A program made the translations under genes and the position numbers. Below, in pieces: positions 18,911-27,439 of a stretch of 49,523 nucleotides of DNA; the stretch's first letter is position 1, and every line of letters starts with the position of its first letter. The notes beneath the pieces were generated by a model that saw nothing but the letters and a program-made list of their open reading frames with translations, did not search any database and was not told where the DNA came from. Origin of the DNA: Prochlorococcus sp. AG-424-P18 (lineage in GTDB: Bacteria; Cyanobacteriota; Cyanobacteriia; PCC-6307; Cyanobiaceae); assembly GCA_003213235.1 (NCBI GenBank), contig QCNJ01000011.1, positions 1 through 49,523 on the forward strand, given 5' to 3'.

Positions 18911-20407
18911 TTATGGATGGAAACCAAAAATGGAATTATTTCTTTTTTTAATTTCTTTTATGAAGGTACTGCAATTTTCAGAGACTGTTAGTTCTGGATA
19001 AATTAAGTCATTTATTTTTTTCTGAAGATTATGCTTATCGTTTAAAAATAAAACAGATTTTTCTAGAACCTCTACCATAATTGAAACCGCAGTGCTTGCT
19101 CCTGGAGAGGCTCCCAACAAAGCAGATAATGATCCATCAGATGAATTTACAATCTCAGTTCCAAATTTCAAAGAACCTCCACCTTCAGTTTTTTTAATTA
19201 TTTGGACTCTTTGACCAGCATTCTTTAAATACCAATCAGAAGGATTAGCTGATGGCATCATATTCTTTAAATTCTCAACTCTTGAGTTATGGTTCTTTAA
19301 TGATTGTGATATTAGGTAATTAATTAAATCGTTGTTCTTGAAACCAACGTCTAACATAGAAAAAATATTATTCTTTTTAATTGAACTAAATAAGTCAAAG
19401 TATGAACTTTGTTTTAGAAATTTCGTTGTAAATCCAGCAAAAGGTCCATATAAAAGAAGTTTTTTATTATCAATCCATCTGGTGTCTAGATGAGGCACAG
19501 ACATTGGTGGCGATCCAATATCAGCTTTACCATAAACTTTTGAGTTATGTTGTTCTGTTAGATCTTTTTTCTCGCAAATAAGCCATTTCCCACTAACAGG
19601 AAATCCACCATAACTTTTTGCTTCTGGAATTTTTGATTTTTGTAAATAATTAATTGTTTTTCCACCAGCACCAAGAAAAACATAGCCAGTTCTAATTGAA
19701 GTTTTTCCACCTTCAGAATTGATTTCTAGTTCCCATTTTGTTTTATCAATTTTCTTTAAATCTACTAATTCTGTTTTGTATCTAATTTCAACATTTTTGT
19801 TAAAGGAAACTAATGACAAATACTCATTAGTTAAAGCCTCAAAATTAATATCAGTTCCTCTATCTATTCTGGTAGCAGCAATTTGAGTAGATGGATTTCT
19901 ATCTTTTGTTATTAGAGGAGCCCATGATGAAATTTCATCAAAAGATGTAGAAAATTCCATATCGATAAATTCAGGATTTTCGGTCATTTTCTGAAATCTT
20001 TTTTTTAAAAAAGAAATATTATCCTGACCAGACACAAAGCTAATATGAGGAATAAATTTTAGAAACTTCTTAATATCAATTTTCCCTGCTTCATACAATG
20101 AGGCCCATAAAGACATGGATGTTTCAAAAGAACGATTTATTGAGAGCGCTTTATCTATTTTTAGATTTCCTTTTTCATCTAAAGGGGTATAGTTTAATTC
20201 GCAATTAGCAGCATGTCCTGTACCTGCATTATTAAAGGCGCCAGTACTTTCACTTCCTGGAGCATTTAATTTTTCTATAATAAGAAATTTTATATCTGGT
20301 AAAACTTCTGAAATTAGGAGGGCTAAAGTACTGCTCATTATCCCTGCTCCTACTAAGACTGCATCAAAGTAGCTATTGTCATTAGTGGGATTTTTAGATG
20401 AAGTCAC
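18911..20407 (-). CDS. mqo: malate:quinone oxidoreductase
   Basis: Membrane-associated FAD enzyme oxidising malate to oxaloacetate and passing electrons to quinone. The 498-aa protein has an N-terminal FAD-binding [38 protein letters not shown] and [10 protein letters not shown], and a C-terminal [17 protein letters not shown], all typical of Mqo. It starts with GTG. It is divergent from the nfu gene across about 70 bases. Confidence 0.95.
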   Translation of the reverse strand: MTSSKNPTNDNSYFDAVLVGAGIMSSTLALLISEVLPDIKFLIIEKLNAPGSESTGAFNNAGTGHAANCELNYTPLDEKGNLKIDKALSINRSFETSMSLWASLYEAGKIDIKKFLKFIPHISFVSGQDNISFLKKRFQKMTENPEFIDMEFSTSFDEISSWAPLITKDRNPSTQIAATRIDRGTDINFEALTNEYLSLVSFNKNVEIRYKTELVDLKKIDKTKWELEINSEGGKTSIRTGYVFLGAGGKTINYLQKSKIPEAKSYGGFPVSGKWLICEKKDLTEQHNSKVYGKADIGSPPMSVPHLDTRWIDNKKLLLYGPFAGFTTKFLKQSSYFDLFSSIKKNNIFSMLDVGFKNNDLINYLISQSLKNHNSRVENLKNMMPSANPSDWYLKNAGQRVQIIKKTEGGGSLKFGTEIVNSSDGSLSALLGASPGASTAVSIMVEVLEKSVLFLNDKHNLQKKINDLIYPELTVSENCSTFIKEIKKRNNSIFGFHP

Positions 20408-20477
20408 AACAGAAAATTATCTTTTTTGCAATTAATCAGATTTCTTTCTAGGCTTATTATAAAGTTATTCCAAAATT

Positions 20478-20723
20478 ATGAGTACTGAAACACTCTCGCT
20501 GACAAACGAAAATGTAGAAAAAGTCCTTGACGAGCTAAGACCTTTTTTAATTTCTGATGGAGGTAATGTAGAGATTGCAGAAATAGATGGTCCAATTGTC
20601 AAAGTAAGACTTCAAGGAGCATGTGGTAGTTGCCCAAGTAGCACTATGACTCTCAAAATGGGTATTGAAAGAAAGTTAAAGGAAATGATTCCTGAAATAA
20701 GTGAAGTTGTCCAGGTTTTATAA
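20478..20723 (+). CDS. Nfu-type iron-sulfur scaffold protein
   Basis: Delivers Fe-S clusters, in cyanobacteria especially to photosystem I components. It is an 81-aa stand-alone Nfu domain: [20 protein letters not shown], then [21 protein letters not shown] with the cluster-binding CxxC (CGSC). Length and motif match cyanobacterial NfuA/CnfU. It is divergent from mqo, with a possible -10 (TATTAT, 20455-20460) upstream. Confidence 0.94.
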   Translation: MSTETLSLTNENVEKVLDELRPFLISDGGNVEIAEIDGPIVKVRLQGACGSCPSSTMTLKMGIERKLKEMIPEISEVVQVL

Positions 20724-20741
20724 AATTTTTAAAGATATATA

Positions 20742-20999
20742 TTATTTAGTTCTTAATTCCTTCAACAAAGATGATTCCATATCAAGGCAATCAGTTGGGA
20801 GTCCTTGACCAATAGCGATTAAAAGAGGTGCAAGAATTCCTAAAGTAAAAACTAAATTTGATTGGCTTACATCATATTTACTCAAAGTAAAAGTTATCAA
20901 ATATATAATTGAAAAATATGCATGTAGTGAAAAAAATTCTTTTGGCTTTAGAACTGGCCACCTTAAAGTATTTCCCAAGAAATATAAAAAACCTGTCAT
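20742..20999 (-). CDS. 85-aa membrane protein, unknown
   Basis: A small protein with two hydrophobic segments (about 26-38 and 48-65), a basic region with RWPVLKPKEFF near the N-terminus and an acidic, soluble C-terminus (CLDMESSLLKELRTK). It starts ATG. It is convergent with nfu (18 bases). I do not recognise the family. The sequence reads as a real gene with codon use like its neighbours. Confidence 0.65.
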   Translation of the reverse strand: MTGFLYFLGNTLRWPVLKPKEFFSLHAYFSIIYLITFTLSKYDVSQSNLVFTLGILAPLLIAIGQGLPTDCLDMESSLLKELRTK

Positions 21000-21125
21000 A
21001 AATAAATAATTAAAAGAAGATTAAACCAAATATAAACATAATCCTTTTTAGAGACTATTTATAAAAAAATTTACCTTAGATAATAATTAAAAAAACATTA
21101 AATCTTCGTTTCTATTTGTAAAAGC

Positions 21126-21155
21126 TAGACATCCGTAAAAAAATAGGCTTATAAT
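21126..21155 (+). promoter_or_regulatory. sigma-70-type promoter of the riboswitch-DUF4278 transcript
   Basis: TAGACA (21126-21131, 5 of 6 to TTGACA) and a perfect TATAAT (21150-21155) are 18 bases apart. Transcription would start near 21161-21163, about 20 bases before the riboswitch. Confidence 0.6.
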
Positions 21156-21180
21156 GATTTGGTAGCAATTGCTACTTTTT

Positions 21181-21234
21181 CGTTCACCCTCATTTGAGGG
21201 CGCAGTTCGAGTCATACCATGGAACGGGGGATGG
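21181..21234 (+). ncRNA. glutamine-II (downstream-peptide motif) riboswitch
   Basis: The sequence matches the cyanobacterial downstream-peptide RNA, a glutamine aptamer, from memory of the consensus. P1 is CGTTC (21181-21185) with GAACG (21222-21226). P2 is CCCTC (21187-21191) with GAGGG (21196-21200) and an ATTT loop. The conserved core CGCAGTTCGAGTCATACCAT follows. A pseudoknot of CCAT (21217-21220) with ATGG (21231-21234) would cover the ATG at 21231. Ligand binding would therefore be expected to block translation of the DUF4278 protein when glutamine is high. Confidence 0.85.
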
Positions 21235-21428
21235 CCGTTTTGTCACATCGAAACATGACTACTTTAACTTACAGAGGTAAAAACTACGTTCAAAACAAAG
21301 AAGCTGCTAAAAAGCAACTTGTTGAACTTACCTACAGAAGAAACGTATACACCAATAGAATGGATGACGCTTCTTCAAGTAATGAAAAAGCAGAATTAAA
21401 TTACAGAGGTGTTAATTACACTAAATAA
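21231..21428 (+). CDS. DUF4278 domain small protein under glutamine riboswitch
   Basis: A small cyanobacterial protein with three copies of the repeat L-[T/N]-Y-R-[G/R]-x-x-Y (LTYRGKNY, LTYRRNVY, LNYRGVNY), the DUF4278 mark. Function is unknown. Three in-frame ATGs exist. ATG 21219 lies within the riboswitch core. ATG 21231 (AVLSHRNMTTLTYRG, 65 aa) lies in the predicted pseudoknot. ATG 21255 gives the minimal MTTLTYRG form (57 aa). I chose 21231 because pseudoknot occlusion then explains control. 21255 has no visible ribosome binding site. A strong terminator follows the stop by 16 bases. Confidence 0.82.
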   Translation: MAVLSHRNMTTLTYRGKNYVQNKEAAKKQLVELTYRRNVYTNRMDDASSSNEKAELNYRGVNYTK

Positions 21429-21444
21429 TTTAATTAAACAAATT

Positions 21445-21475
21445 AAAAGCCCCTTTTTCAGGGGCTTTTTTTTTT
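21445..21475 (+). terminator. intrinsic terminator after the DUF4278 gene
   Basis: GCCCC (21449-21453) pairs with GGGGC (21461-21465) around a 7-base loop, extended by flanking A4/T4, and is followed by a run of ten Ts. It is the clearest rho-independent terminator in the window. Confidence 0.92.
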
Positions 21476-21506
21476 GGCTATATTTATTAAGAGTTCTTTT
21501 AAAAAT

Positions 21507-22301
21507 ATGTCTGAAAGTTGCTGTAATACAAACACATCGAATAAAGCACCTAATCAATTCGATCATAAAGATGCGATTCAAGAAAGATATGGCTCAGCCG
21601 CAATAGAAAAAGAAAGTTGTCTTTGTACACCAGTTGGGTTTAATCCCGTTTTACTTGAAGCAATTCCTCAAGAGGTTATAGAAAGAGATTATGGGTGTGG
21701 TGATCCAACAAAATATGTTCAAAAAAATGATATAGTTTTAGATCTTGGAAGTGGTAGCGGCAAAAATGCTTTTATTTGTGCCCAAATTGTTGGGAAAGAA
21801 GGGAAAGTTATTGGAGTTGATCAGAATCCTGACATGCTTTCTTTATCTAGATCAGCCTCTAAAAAAGTTACAAAAAATATAGGTTTCAACAATACAGAAT
21901 TTCTAGAAGGTTCAATTGAAAAACTTGATGAATTAGATAAAGATTTAAATCCATTAATCGCAGATAAATCAGTAGATATTATCTTAAGTAATTGCGTTTT
22001 AAACTTGGTAAGTCCAGAATCTAGAAATAATCTTTTAAATAATATAAAAAGAGTTTTAAACGATAATGGAAGAATTGCTATTAGCGATATCGTCTCTAAC
22101 AAAAAAGTGCCTTTAAGATTGCAAAATGATCATGATCTATGGACAGGATGTATTAGTGGAGCATGGTATGAGCCAGAATTTATAAGTGATTTTAAAGAAC
22201 TAGGATTTAAAAATTTAGAATTTGCAGAAAGGAGTGCTGAACCTTGGAAAGTAATTGAGGATATTGAATTTAGAACAGTAACTTTAGTAGGCAATATTTA
22301 A
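21507..22301 (+). CDS. arsenite methyltransferase-like SAM enzyme (ArsM family)
   Basis: A SAM-dependent methyltransferase with SAM motif I VLDLGSGSGKNAF (77-89) and acidic residue D105 in GVDQNPDM. Three cysteines stand where As(III) methyltransferases have them: C64 in DYGCGDP, C163 in SNCVLNL and C215 in WTGCISGAW. An N-terminal CC and CLC are also present. The frame can be extended to TTG 21474, but that lies inside the upstream terminator, so ATG 21507 (264 aa) is preferred. No arsR, arsB or arsC is adjacent, so the substrate could differ. Confidence 0.75.
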   Translation: MSESCCNTNTSNKAPNQFDHKDAIQERYGSAAIEKESCLCTPVGFNPVLLEAIPQEVIERDYGCGDPTKYVQKNDIVLDLGSGSGKNAFICAQIVGKEGKVIGVDQNPDMLSLSRSASKKVTKNIGFNNTEFLEGSIEKLDELDKDLNPLIADKSVDIILSNCVLNLVSPESRNNLLNNIKRVLNDNGRIAISDIVSNKKVPLRLQNDHDLWTGCISGAWYEPEFISDFKELGFKNLEFAERSAEPWKVIEDIEFRTVTLVGNI

Positions 22302-22336
22302 AAAATTCAAGAGTTGAAAATATAATATAAATTTCC

Positions 22337-23512
22337 ATGAGAAATAATCTAAGAGATCAAATACCAGCATTAAAAAATAAGTATTATTTCAACTATGGTG
22401 GTCAAGGACCATTACCAAAATCTTCTCTAGAAGCAATAGTTAAAACTTGGGAAATTATCCAAGATTTAGGACCATTTACCAATAATATGTGGCCTTTTAT
22501 TTACAAAGAAATATTGACCACAAAAAGAATCATTGCGCAAAAATTAGGAGTCAATTCAAAGAATGTAGCTTTTACCGAAAATATCTCTTCCGGTATGATT
22601 TTGCCCTTTTGGGGAATAAAAGTAGAAGAGGGAGAAGAGTTGTTAATTAGTGACTGTGAACATCCTGGAGTAGTGGCTGCAAGTCGAGAATTTTGCAGGA
22701 GAAATAAATTAATATTCAAAATTTTGCCAATCCAAAAAATTAAAAATCTAAACGACAAAAATATAATTTTAGAGATTTTGAAAAATCTAAATAGTAAGAC
22801 TAAAATCCTAATTATTTCTCATATTTTATGGAACTTTGGATATAAAATTCCGTTAAAAAAAATTTCTATCGAATTAAAAATTAATCGAGAAGATTCTTAT
22901 TTACTTGTTGATGGTGCTCAAACCTTTGGGCATATAAATATTGAAAAAGAAGTTTTTTATTCTGATTTATATTCAATAACTTCTCATAAATGGGCATGTG
23001 GTCCAGAAGGACTTGGAGCCATTTATGTCTCAGATAAATTTATTCATGAAACAGATCCAACAATAATTGGTTGGAAATCATTAAAAAAAGAACAAGGCAT
23101 TTATGAGCCTTCAGATAATCCTTTTCATGATGATGCAAGGAAATTTGAAATAGCTACCTCTTGTATTCCTTTACTTGCTGGGCTGCGTAATTCTTTAGAT
23201 CTTTTGGATAAAGACTGCAATGAAAAAGAAAAGAGAAAAAATATCAAAAAATTAAGTGGAAAGCTTTGGGATCAATTAAATCAATTTAACGGAGTTGAAT
23301 TAGTTTTAGAAAAAAAATATTTAAATGGGATTGTTAGTTTTAATATCGAAAATATTAAAGATAAGTATAAATTTGTGAAGAAACTTGGAGAAAAGAAAAT
23401 TTGGATTAGAGTTTTAGAAGATCCAAAATGGTTTAGAGCATGCGTACATCAAATGACTACAGAAGCTGAGATTGATTTACTTTCTGAGGAAATTAAAAAA
23501 ATTATAAATTAA
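22337..23512 (+). CDS. class V PLP enzyme, NifS-like / cysteine-cystine C-S lyase type
   Basis: A fold-type I PLP enzyme of 391 aa. The PLP lysine is K218 in SITSHKWACGPEGLG. D192 and Q195 in LLVDGAQTFGH hold the cofactor ring, and H109 in CEHPGV stacks over it. The overall pattern fits the cyanobacterial C-DES group (L-cysteine/cystine lyase) or an epimerase-like branch rather than a standard SufS. I see no desulfurase loop with RxGHHCA before the C-terminus: the equivalent stretch reads WFRACVHQMTTEAEID. It starts ATG 35 bases after the ArsM-like gene. Substrate uncertain. Confidence 0.8.
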   Translation: MRNNLRDQIPALKNKYYFNYGGQGPLPKSSLEAIVKTWEIIQDLGPFTNNMWPFIYKEILTTKRIIAQKLGVNSKNVAFTENISSGMILPFWGIKVEEGEELLISDCEHPGVVAASREFCRRNKLIFKILPIQKIKNLNDKNIILEILKNLNSKTKILIISHILWNFGYKIPLKKISIELKINREDSYLLVDGAQTFGHINIEKEVFYSDLYSITSHKWACGPEGLGAIYVSDKFIHETDPTIIGWKSLKKEQGIYEPSDNPFHDDARKFEIATSCIPLLAGLRNSLDLLDKDCNEKEKRKNIKKLSGKLWDQLNQFNGVELVLEKKYLNGIVSFNIENIKDKYKFVKKLGEKKIWIRVLEDPKWFRACVHQMTTEAEIDLLSEEIKKIIN

Positions 23513-23588
23513 ATAATTAGAAATTTTTTTGATAAGGGCACTTGCATTTTAAGAAAATAAAGAGAATATCAAGAAAATGATAATTCAA

Positions 23589-23769
23589 ATGGAATCAATT
23601 AAAACCTCCCAAGAGAATTATTAAGAAACAGCTAAAAAATGTTAATAAAGCAATTATTGAAATTGCAGAAATGAAACTTAAAAATATTGAAGAAAAAGAA
23701 GAAAAATTAGATGCGCTTTTTTTTAAAAAAGAATCAAATATTGAGGAAGGCCGAGAAGTTAGAAATTAA
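23589..23769 (+). pseudogene. possible small gene with a one-base frameshift
   Basis: ATG 23589 reads MESIKTSQENY and stops. If one A of the A4 run (23601-23604) is dropped, the frame continues as MESIKPPKRIIKKQLKN, then VNKAIIEIAEMKLKNIEEKE and on to EVRN with a stop at 23767-23769, about 59 aa. The joined protein is a regular charged helix and the downstream part has no good start of its own apart from an internal ATG. Either a broken gene or a base error. Nothing else clear lies in 23513-23914. Confidence 0.4.
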
Positions 23770-23914
23770 ATAACTAAATAATTTAAGAAAAAGTTATCTT
23801 TAAATAATAAATTTATTTTTTTCTTAATAACTTTTTAACTCAATAATCTTAGGATTTGTATATCTTCATTATTTTATGCCTTGAATATTGAAGACAATCA
23901 TATAAAAAAAATAA

Positions 23915-24130
23915 ATGATTATAAAAAATTCATCTTCTACCAAAAGATCAAATCAAGCAAAAGACAAGGAGCAAATCAAATATTCCTATAAAGAAAGTTT
24001 TAAAAGAGAAAATAAATCTCTTTTGAATGATTCGGAATTATTCAAAAATTATAATGATTCTCTCAAATCACCTCAATCAAGGAGACTATACAAAATATCA
24101 GAAAGTGAATTTCATAGAGACATAATTTAG
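23915..24130 (+). CDS. 71-aa charged protein, unknown
   Basis: A small hydrophilic protein rich in Lys, Ser, Glu and Asn (SSSTKRSNQAKDKEQIKYSY, then NYNDSLKSPQSRRLYKISES). There is no membrane segment and no recognised motif. It looks mostly disordered with a short helical centre. It starts ATG. The AT-rich, gene-poor surroundings lower confidence, but the frame is not a shadow of another gene. Confidence 0.45.
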   Translation: MIIKNSSSTKRSNQAKDKEQIKYSYKESFKRENKSLLNDSELFKNYNDSLKSPQSRRLYKISESEFHRDII

Positions 24131-24230
24131 GTCAACCTTTTTTTCTAATATTTTTTAAATTCTTTCTATGACAATTTCTATTGAAAAGATTAAGTATTAT
24201 TGCTAACAAGGTATAAAAACTTTTAAAAAT

Positions 24231-24320
24231 ATGGGGATAAATACTTTCTTACTTATCTTATTAGTCATTGCAAATTTTACAAATTTATATCTGACACATT
24301 TCAAAAAAAAGAAAAAGTAA
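24231..24320 (+). CDS. 29-aa single-helix membrane peptide, unknown
   Basis: ATG 24231 reads MGINTFLLILLVIANFTNLY and ends LTHFKKKKK. One hydrophobic helix is followed by a polylysine tail, the usual shape of cyanobacterial micropeptides that bind larger membrane complexes. No other gene covers 24131-24472. The rest of that stretch is featureless AT-rich sequence. A chance ORF cannot be excluded. Confidence 0.4.
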   Translation: MGINTFLLILLVIANFTNLYLTHFKKKKK

Positions 24321-24472
24321 AAGTTCCTTTAATGCTTTATTTAGTAAATATTTCTAAGTCTTCCAAAATATTATTTATAAAATAACATTTTCTTCAAGTT
24401 TTTTCTTTTTAAGCAACAGAATCCCAATAATCTGTATCAATCAGCCTTATTTAATATAAAGAAAGATTTATT

Positions 24473-25177
24473 TTACCAAGGTATCTCTGAGCTGTCCCAT
24501 GCAATAAATTTTCCACTAGATACTGGAGTTTGATTTTTAATAATATTGATCAAGAATTGGGAGGATTTTTCTTTACTAAATAATTTATGTTCTGGAACAA
24601 ATTTATGAAAAGGTCTAGATAAATCAGTATCTACTGTCCCTGGATGAAGCAATGTAATAGTAGCCTTTGGGAAACGTCTAGCCCATTCAATACTTAAAGA
24701 TTTAAAAAACTGATTTTGGGCAGATTTTGCAGCTCTATATGAATACCAACCTCCAGTTTGATTATCTCCAATACTGCCCACTCTTGCACTTATACTTGCA
24801 AAATTAAAATCAAAATCTTTTGGTATAAATTCTTCAATAGTTTTAGCTAATAAAATAGGAGAAAAGGCATTTATTGAAAAACTTTCCACCATATTTTTTT
24901 TATCAAGATGTTGTAATCTTTTTTCTGGTTGAAGAGAATCACTATGAAGTCTACCTGTAGCATTAACAACTAGCCTTAATTTTGAAGGATGATTTGATAT
25001 TTTATTTTTCAACTGCAAAAGGGATTGAGAATCCTCTATATCTAATTCCCAAAAAGAATTAAATTCACTATTTCTTCCACACAACACAACATCTAAATCT
25101 TTTTCACTTTCATTCAGATCTTTAGCTAATTGTGTTCCAATTCCACCTGCGCCTACAACTAAGGCTAAGCCTTTCAT
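24473..25177 (-). CDS. short-chain dehydrogenase/reductase (SDR)
   Basis: A Rossmann-fold oxidoreductase of 234 aa with the cofactor loop VVGAGGIGTQLAKDL (7-21), a NATG-type strand end (VVNATGRLHS) and the catalytic YSYRAAKSAQ (YxxxK) with an upstream serine in FNFASISARVGSIG. It resembles the C-factor/CsgA-like group of classical SDRs. The substrate is unknown. It starts ATG, 71 bases after murE on the same strand. Confidence 0.85.
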   Translation of the reverse strand: MKGLALVVGAGGIGTQLAKDLNESEKDLDVVLCGRNSEFNSFWELDIEDSQSLLQLKNKISNHPSKLRLVVNATGRLHSDSLQPEKRLQHLDKKNMVESFSINAFSPILLAKTIEEFIPKDFDFNFASISARVGSIGDNQTGGWYSYRAAKSAQNQFFKSLSIEWARRFPKATITLLHPGTVDTDLSRPFHKFVPEHKLFSKEKSSQFLINIIKNQTPVSSGKFIAWDSSEIPW

Positions 25178-25247
25178 TTTATTAAAAATAACTTCATTTA
25201 TTCTAAGAAACTATTTTTGTGATTTGCGGAAGATCTTTCTTATTTGA

Positions 25248-26792
25248 TTAGCAAATTTTATTGAGATTTATTTTTTCTTTTAATAATTTATAAGCTATTT
25301 TTCTATCATCAAAATTAATAACTTTATCATTGAGAATTTGGTAGTCTTCATGACCTTTTCCTGCAATTAAAACAATATCTTCTTTGTTGGCAAATTTAAT
25401 AGATTCATTTATTGCTTTAAATCTATCAATCTCAATTGTTATTTTTTCTCTTTTTTTAATACCCATCAAAATATCATTTACTATTTTTTGGGGTTCTTCT
25501 GATCTTGGATTATCTGAAGTTATAAAAAGTTGATCAGAAAACTCTTCAGCTATTGATCCCATTAAAGGCCTTTTGGTGCGGTCTCGATCTCCGCCACAGC
25601 CAAAAACAGTTATGAGTTTCCCTTCACAAAGTTTTTTAATTGATTGCAAAACTTTTTTTAATCCATCAGGAGTGTGAGCATAATCAACAATTACTGTTGG
25701 AAGTGATCTTAAAACGAAATCATTATCAATTTGTATTTTCTCCATTCTCCCAGGAGCACCAGGGAAAGATTGTATTAACTTTGATAGATCTTTTAAAGAA
25801 AAATTAAGTTTATACAAAATTGTTATTGCTTGAATCGCATTCATTAAATTAAATTCACCAACAAGTGGAACAAAAAGTTGAATTTTTTCCCTAGGTGTAT
25901 GAAAAATACAGGTGGAACCACTTTCAGTAAATTTTTTATCTGTCACGAAAAAAAAATCATCATTTTCAAATTCACTTTCAGCAAACTTTGTAGAGACTAA
26001 TGAAGATCTTTTTTCAAGATCAGTTGATAATTTAGATATCCAATGATCATCATGATTTAATACACAAATTCCATCTTTTTCTTTTAAGTAAGGTGGGAAA
26101 AATAATTTTCTTTTTGTTTGAAAATATGATTCCATATCTGAGTGATAATCAAGATGATCTTGAGTTAAATTAGTAAAAATAGCCGCCTCGAATTCGCATC
26201 CTGATATCCTGCTTTGAGCAATAGAATGAGAACTTACCTCTAATATCGCGAATTCAGATTCTGCCTCAACAGCAGCATTTAATTTCTTTTGAAGTTTATC
26301 GGCGAAATCAGTTGTATGAGAAGCTACTTCTGAGAAGCCAGGCCATCTATTGAGCAAGGTCCCAAATAATGCAGTCTTTTTGCCTAATTTTTTTAAAAGA
26401 TATTCCAATAAAAAAGTAATTGTTGTTTTTCCATTTGTACCGGTAACACCAATAAGTTTAAGTTTCCTTGAGGGCCTATTCCAAAACTCAGCTACTATTT
26501 GACCAAACAAATAATCTAAATTATCCTCTATAACCAAAATCCTTTCTCGATCAATAGATCCAATTTTCTCTTTTGCAGCAGACCCAATAATGGCAGCCTC
26601 CGCGCCATTTTCAATTGCCTCAATACAAAATTTTCCTCCATCAACATTTAAACCAGGTATACCTAAAAATAAAGTTCCTTTTTGTACTTCTTTAGAGTTA
26701 AAAGAAATATTATTGATTTCATGATCGATTAAATCTAATGAAGGAATAATTCCTACCAAATCTAAAAGTTTATGTAATTTTATAGATCTCAT
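25248..26792 (-). CDS. murE: UDP-N-acetylmuramoyl-L-alanyl-D-glutamate--2,6-diaminopimelate ligase
   Basis: Adds meso-diaminopimelate to the peptidoglycan precursor in the cytoplasm. The 514-aa Mur ligase has an N-terminal UDP-binding domain, the ATP loop GVTGTNGKTTITFLL (about 117-131), a central domain with TTDF and SSHSIAQSRISG, and TVIVDYAHTPDGLKKVL. The specificity motif is SDNPRSEEP, the DNPR form that selects diaminopimelate. It starts ATG, 8 bases after the DUF836 gene, in a likely yidD-DUF836-murE operon. Confidence 0.97.
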   Translation of the reverse strand: MRSIKLHKLLDLVGIIPSLDLIDHEINNISFNSKEVQKGTLFLGIPGLNVDGGKFCIEAIENGAEAAIIGSAAKEKIGSIDRERILVIEDNLDYLFGQIVAEFWNRPSRKLKLIGVTGTNGKTTITFLLEYLLKKLGKKTALFGTLLNRWPGFSEVASHTTDFADKLQKKLNAAVEAESEFAILEVSSHSIAQSRISGCEFEAAIFTNLTQDHLDYHSDMESYFQTKRKLFFPPYLKEKDGICVLNHDDHWISKLSTDLEKRSSLVSTKFAESEFENDDFFFVTDKKFTESGSTCIFHTPREKIQLFVPLVGEFNLMNAIQAITILYKLNFSLKDLSKLIQSFPGAPGRMEKIQIDNDFVLRSLPTVIVDYAHTPDGLKKVLQSIKKLCEGKLITVFGCGGDRDRTKRPLMGSIAEEFSDQLFITSDNPRSEEPQKIVNDILMGIKKREKITIEIDRFKAINESIKFANKEDIVLIAGKGHEDYQILNDKVINFDDRKIAYKLLKEKINLNKIC

Positions 26793-26800
26793 ATGAAAAA

Positions 26801-27103
26801 TTATTTCTCCAGAATGGCACTAATATTTTTTTGAAACCAATTCATTAATTGATCATCTTTTAATCTTGGAGAAATGCGAGGCAATTCTATAATCTCCTCG
26901 GACCTAATTCCTTCAACAGCAATAACAGGTACTTCATAATCATATTTTTTATATTTATCTTTATATAAATCGACCCTATCAATATCAATTTCTTTAAGCT
27001 CCTCTAGATTAGGGAATAACTCATTAAGATTTATTTTTGCCAGTTTATTTTTTAATGAATCACAAAGGCAACATCCCTGCCTAACAAAAATAAATATTTT
27101 CAT
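26801..27103 (-). CDS. glutaredoxin-like protein (DUF836)
   Basis: A thioredoxin-fold protein of 100 aa with FVRQGCCLCDSLKNKL near the N-terminus (redox C-x-x-C, with an extra adjacent cysteine) and the cis-proline strand YEVPVIAVEG. This is the DUF836 pattern. Redox partner unknown. It lies between yidD (4 bases) and murE (8 bases). Confidence 0.85.
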   Translation of the reverse strand: MKIFIFVRQGCCLCDSLKNKLAKINLNELFPNLEELKEIDIDRVDLYKDKYKKYDYEVPVIAVEGIRSEEIIELPRISPRLKDDQLMNWFQKNISAILEK

Positions 27104-27107
27104 TCAT

Positions 27108-27344
27108 TTAGTCAGGCACAGGGTCACATCCACAGGGAGTTAAAGGATGACATCTGCTTAATCTTCTTAAAGTTAACCACCCTCCCTTCCAAGGACCATG
27201 TCTAGTAATTGCCTCATATCCATAAGAGCTGCAACTTGGAATAAATCTGCATCTTGGTCCAAAAAAAGGAGAAAACCACTTTTGATAAAACGAAATCATA
27301 AAAAGAAGTATAGAAGTAATTGATTTATTAATAGTTTTGAACAC
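27108..27344 (-). CDS. yidD: membrane protein insertion efficiency factor YidD
   Basis: A small membrane-associated protein linked to YidC-dependent insertion. The 78-aa sequence has an amphipathic N-terminus (SITSILLFMISFYQKWFSP) and the family signature RCRFIPSCSSYGYEAITRHG, then GGWLTLRRLSRCHP and the C-terminal CGCDPVPD. It starts with GTG. It is divergent from rpsD. Confidence 0.95.
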   Translation of the reverse strand: MFKTINKSITSILLFMISFYQKWFSPFFGPRCRFIPSCSSYGYEAITRHGPWKGGWLTLRRLSRCHPLTPCGCDPVPD

Positions 27345-27439
27345 TTTAATGATGTAAAATAATATTTCCAGTAGTAACTAGTTTAATTGAATTTAATCAA
27401 TTATCCAATTTATTGCAAATTTCTATTTAATTTAAAATT

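Noticed and set aside
21181..21234. tRNA-like segment because of CAGTTCGAGTC (T-loop-like)
   Set aside because: No cloverleaf can be formed; the P1/P2 and core match the glutamine-II riboswitch instead.
23788..23836. AAAAAGTTAT / ATAACTTTTT inverted repeat with a 29-base spacer
   Set aside because: Very AT-rich arms and long loop; expected by chance in this composition and too weak to call a terminator.
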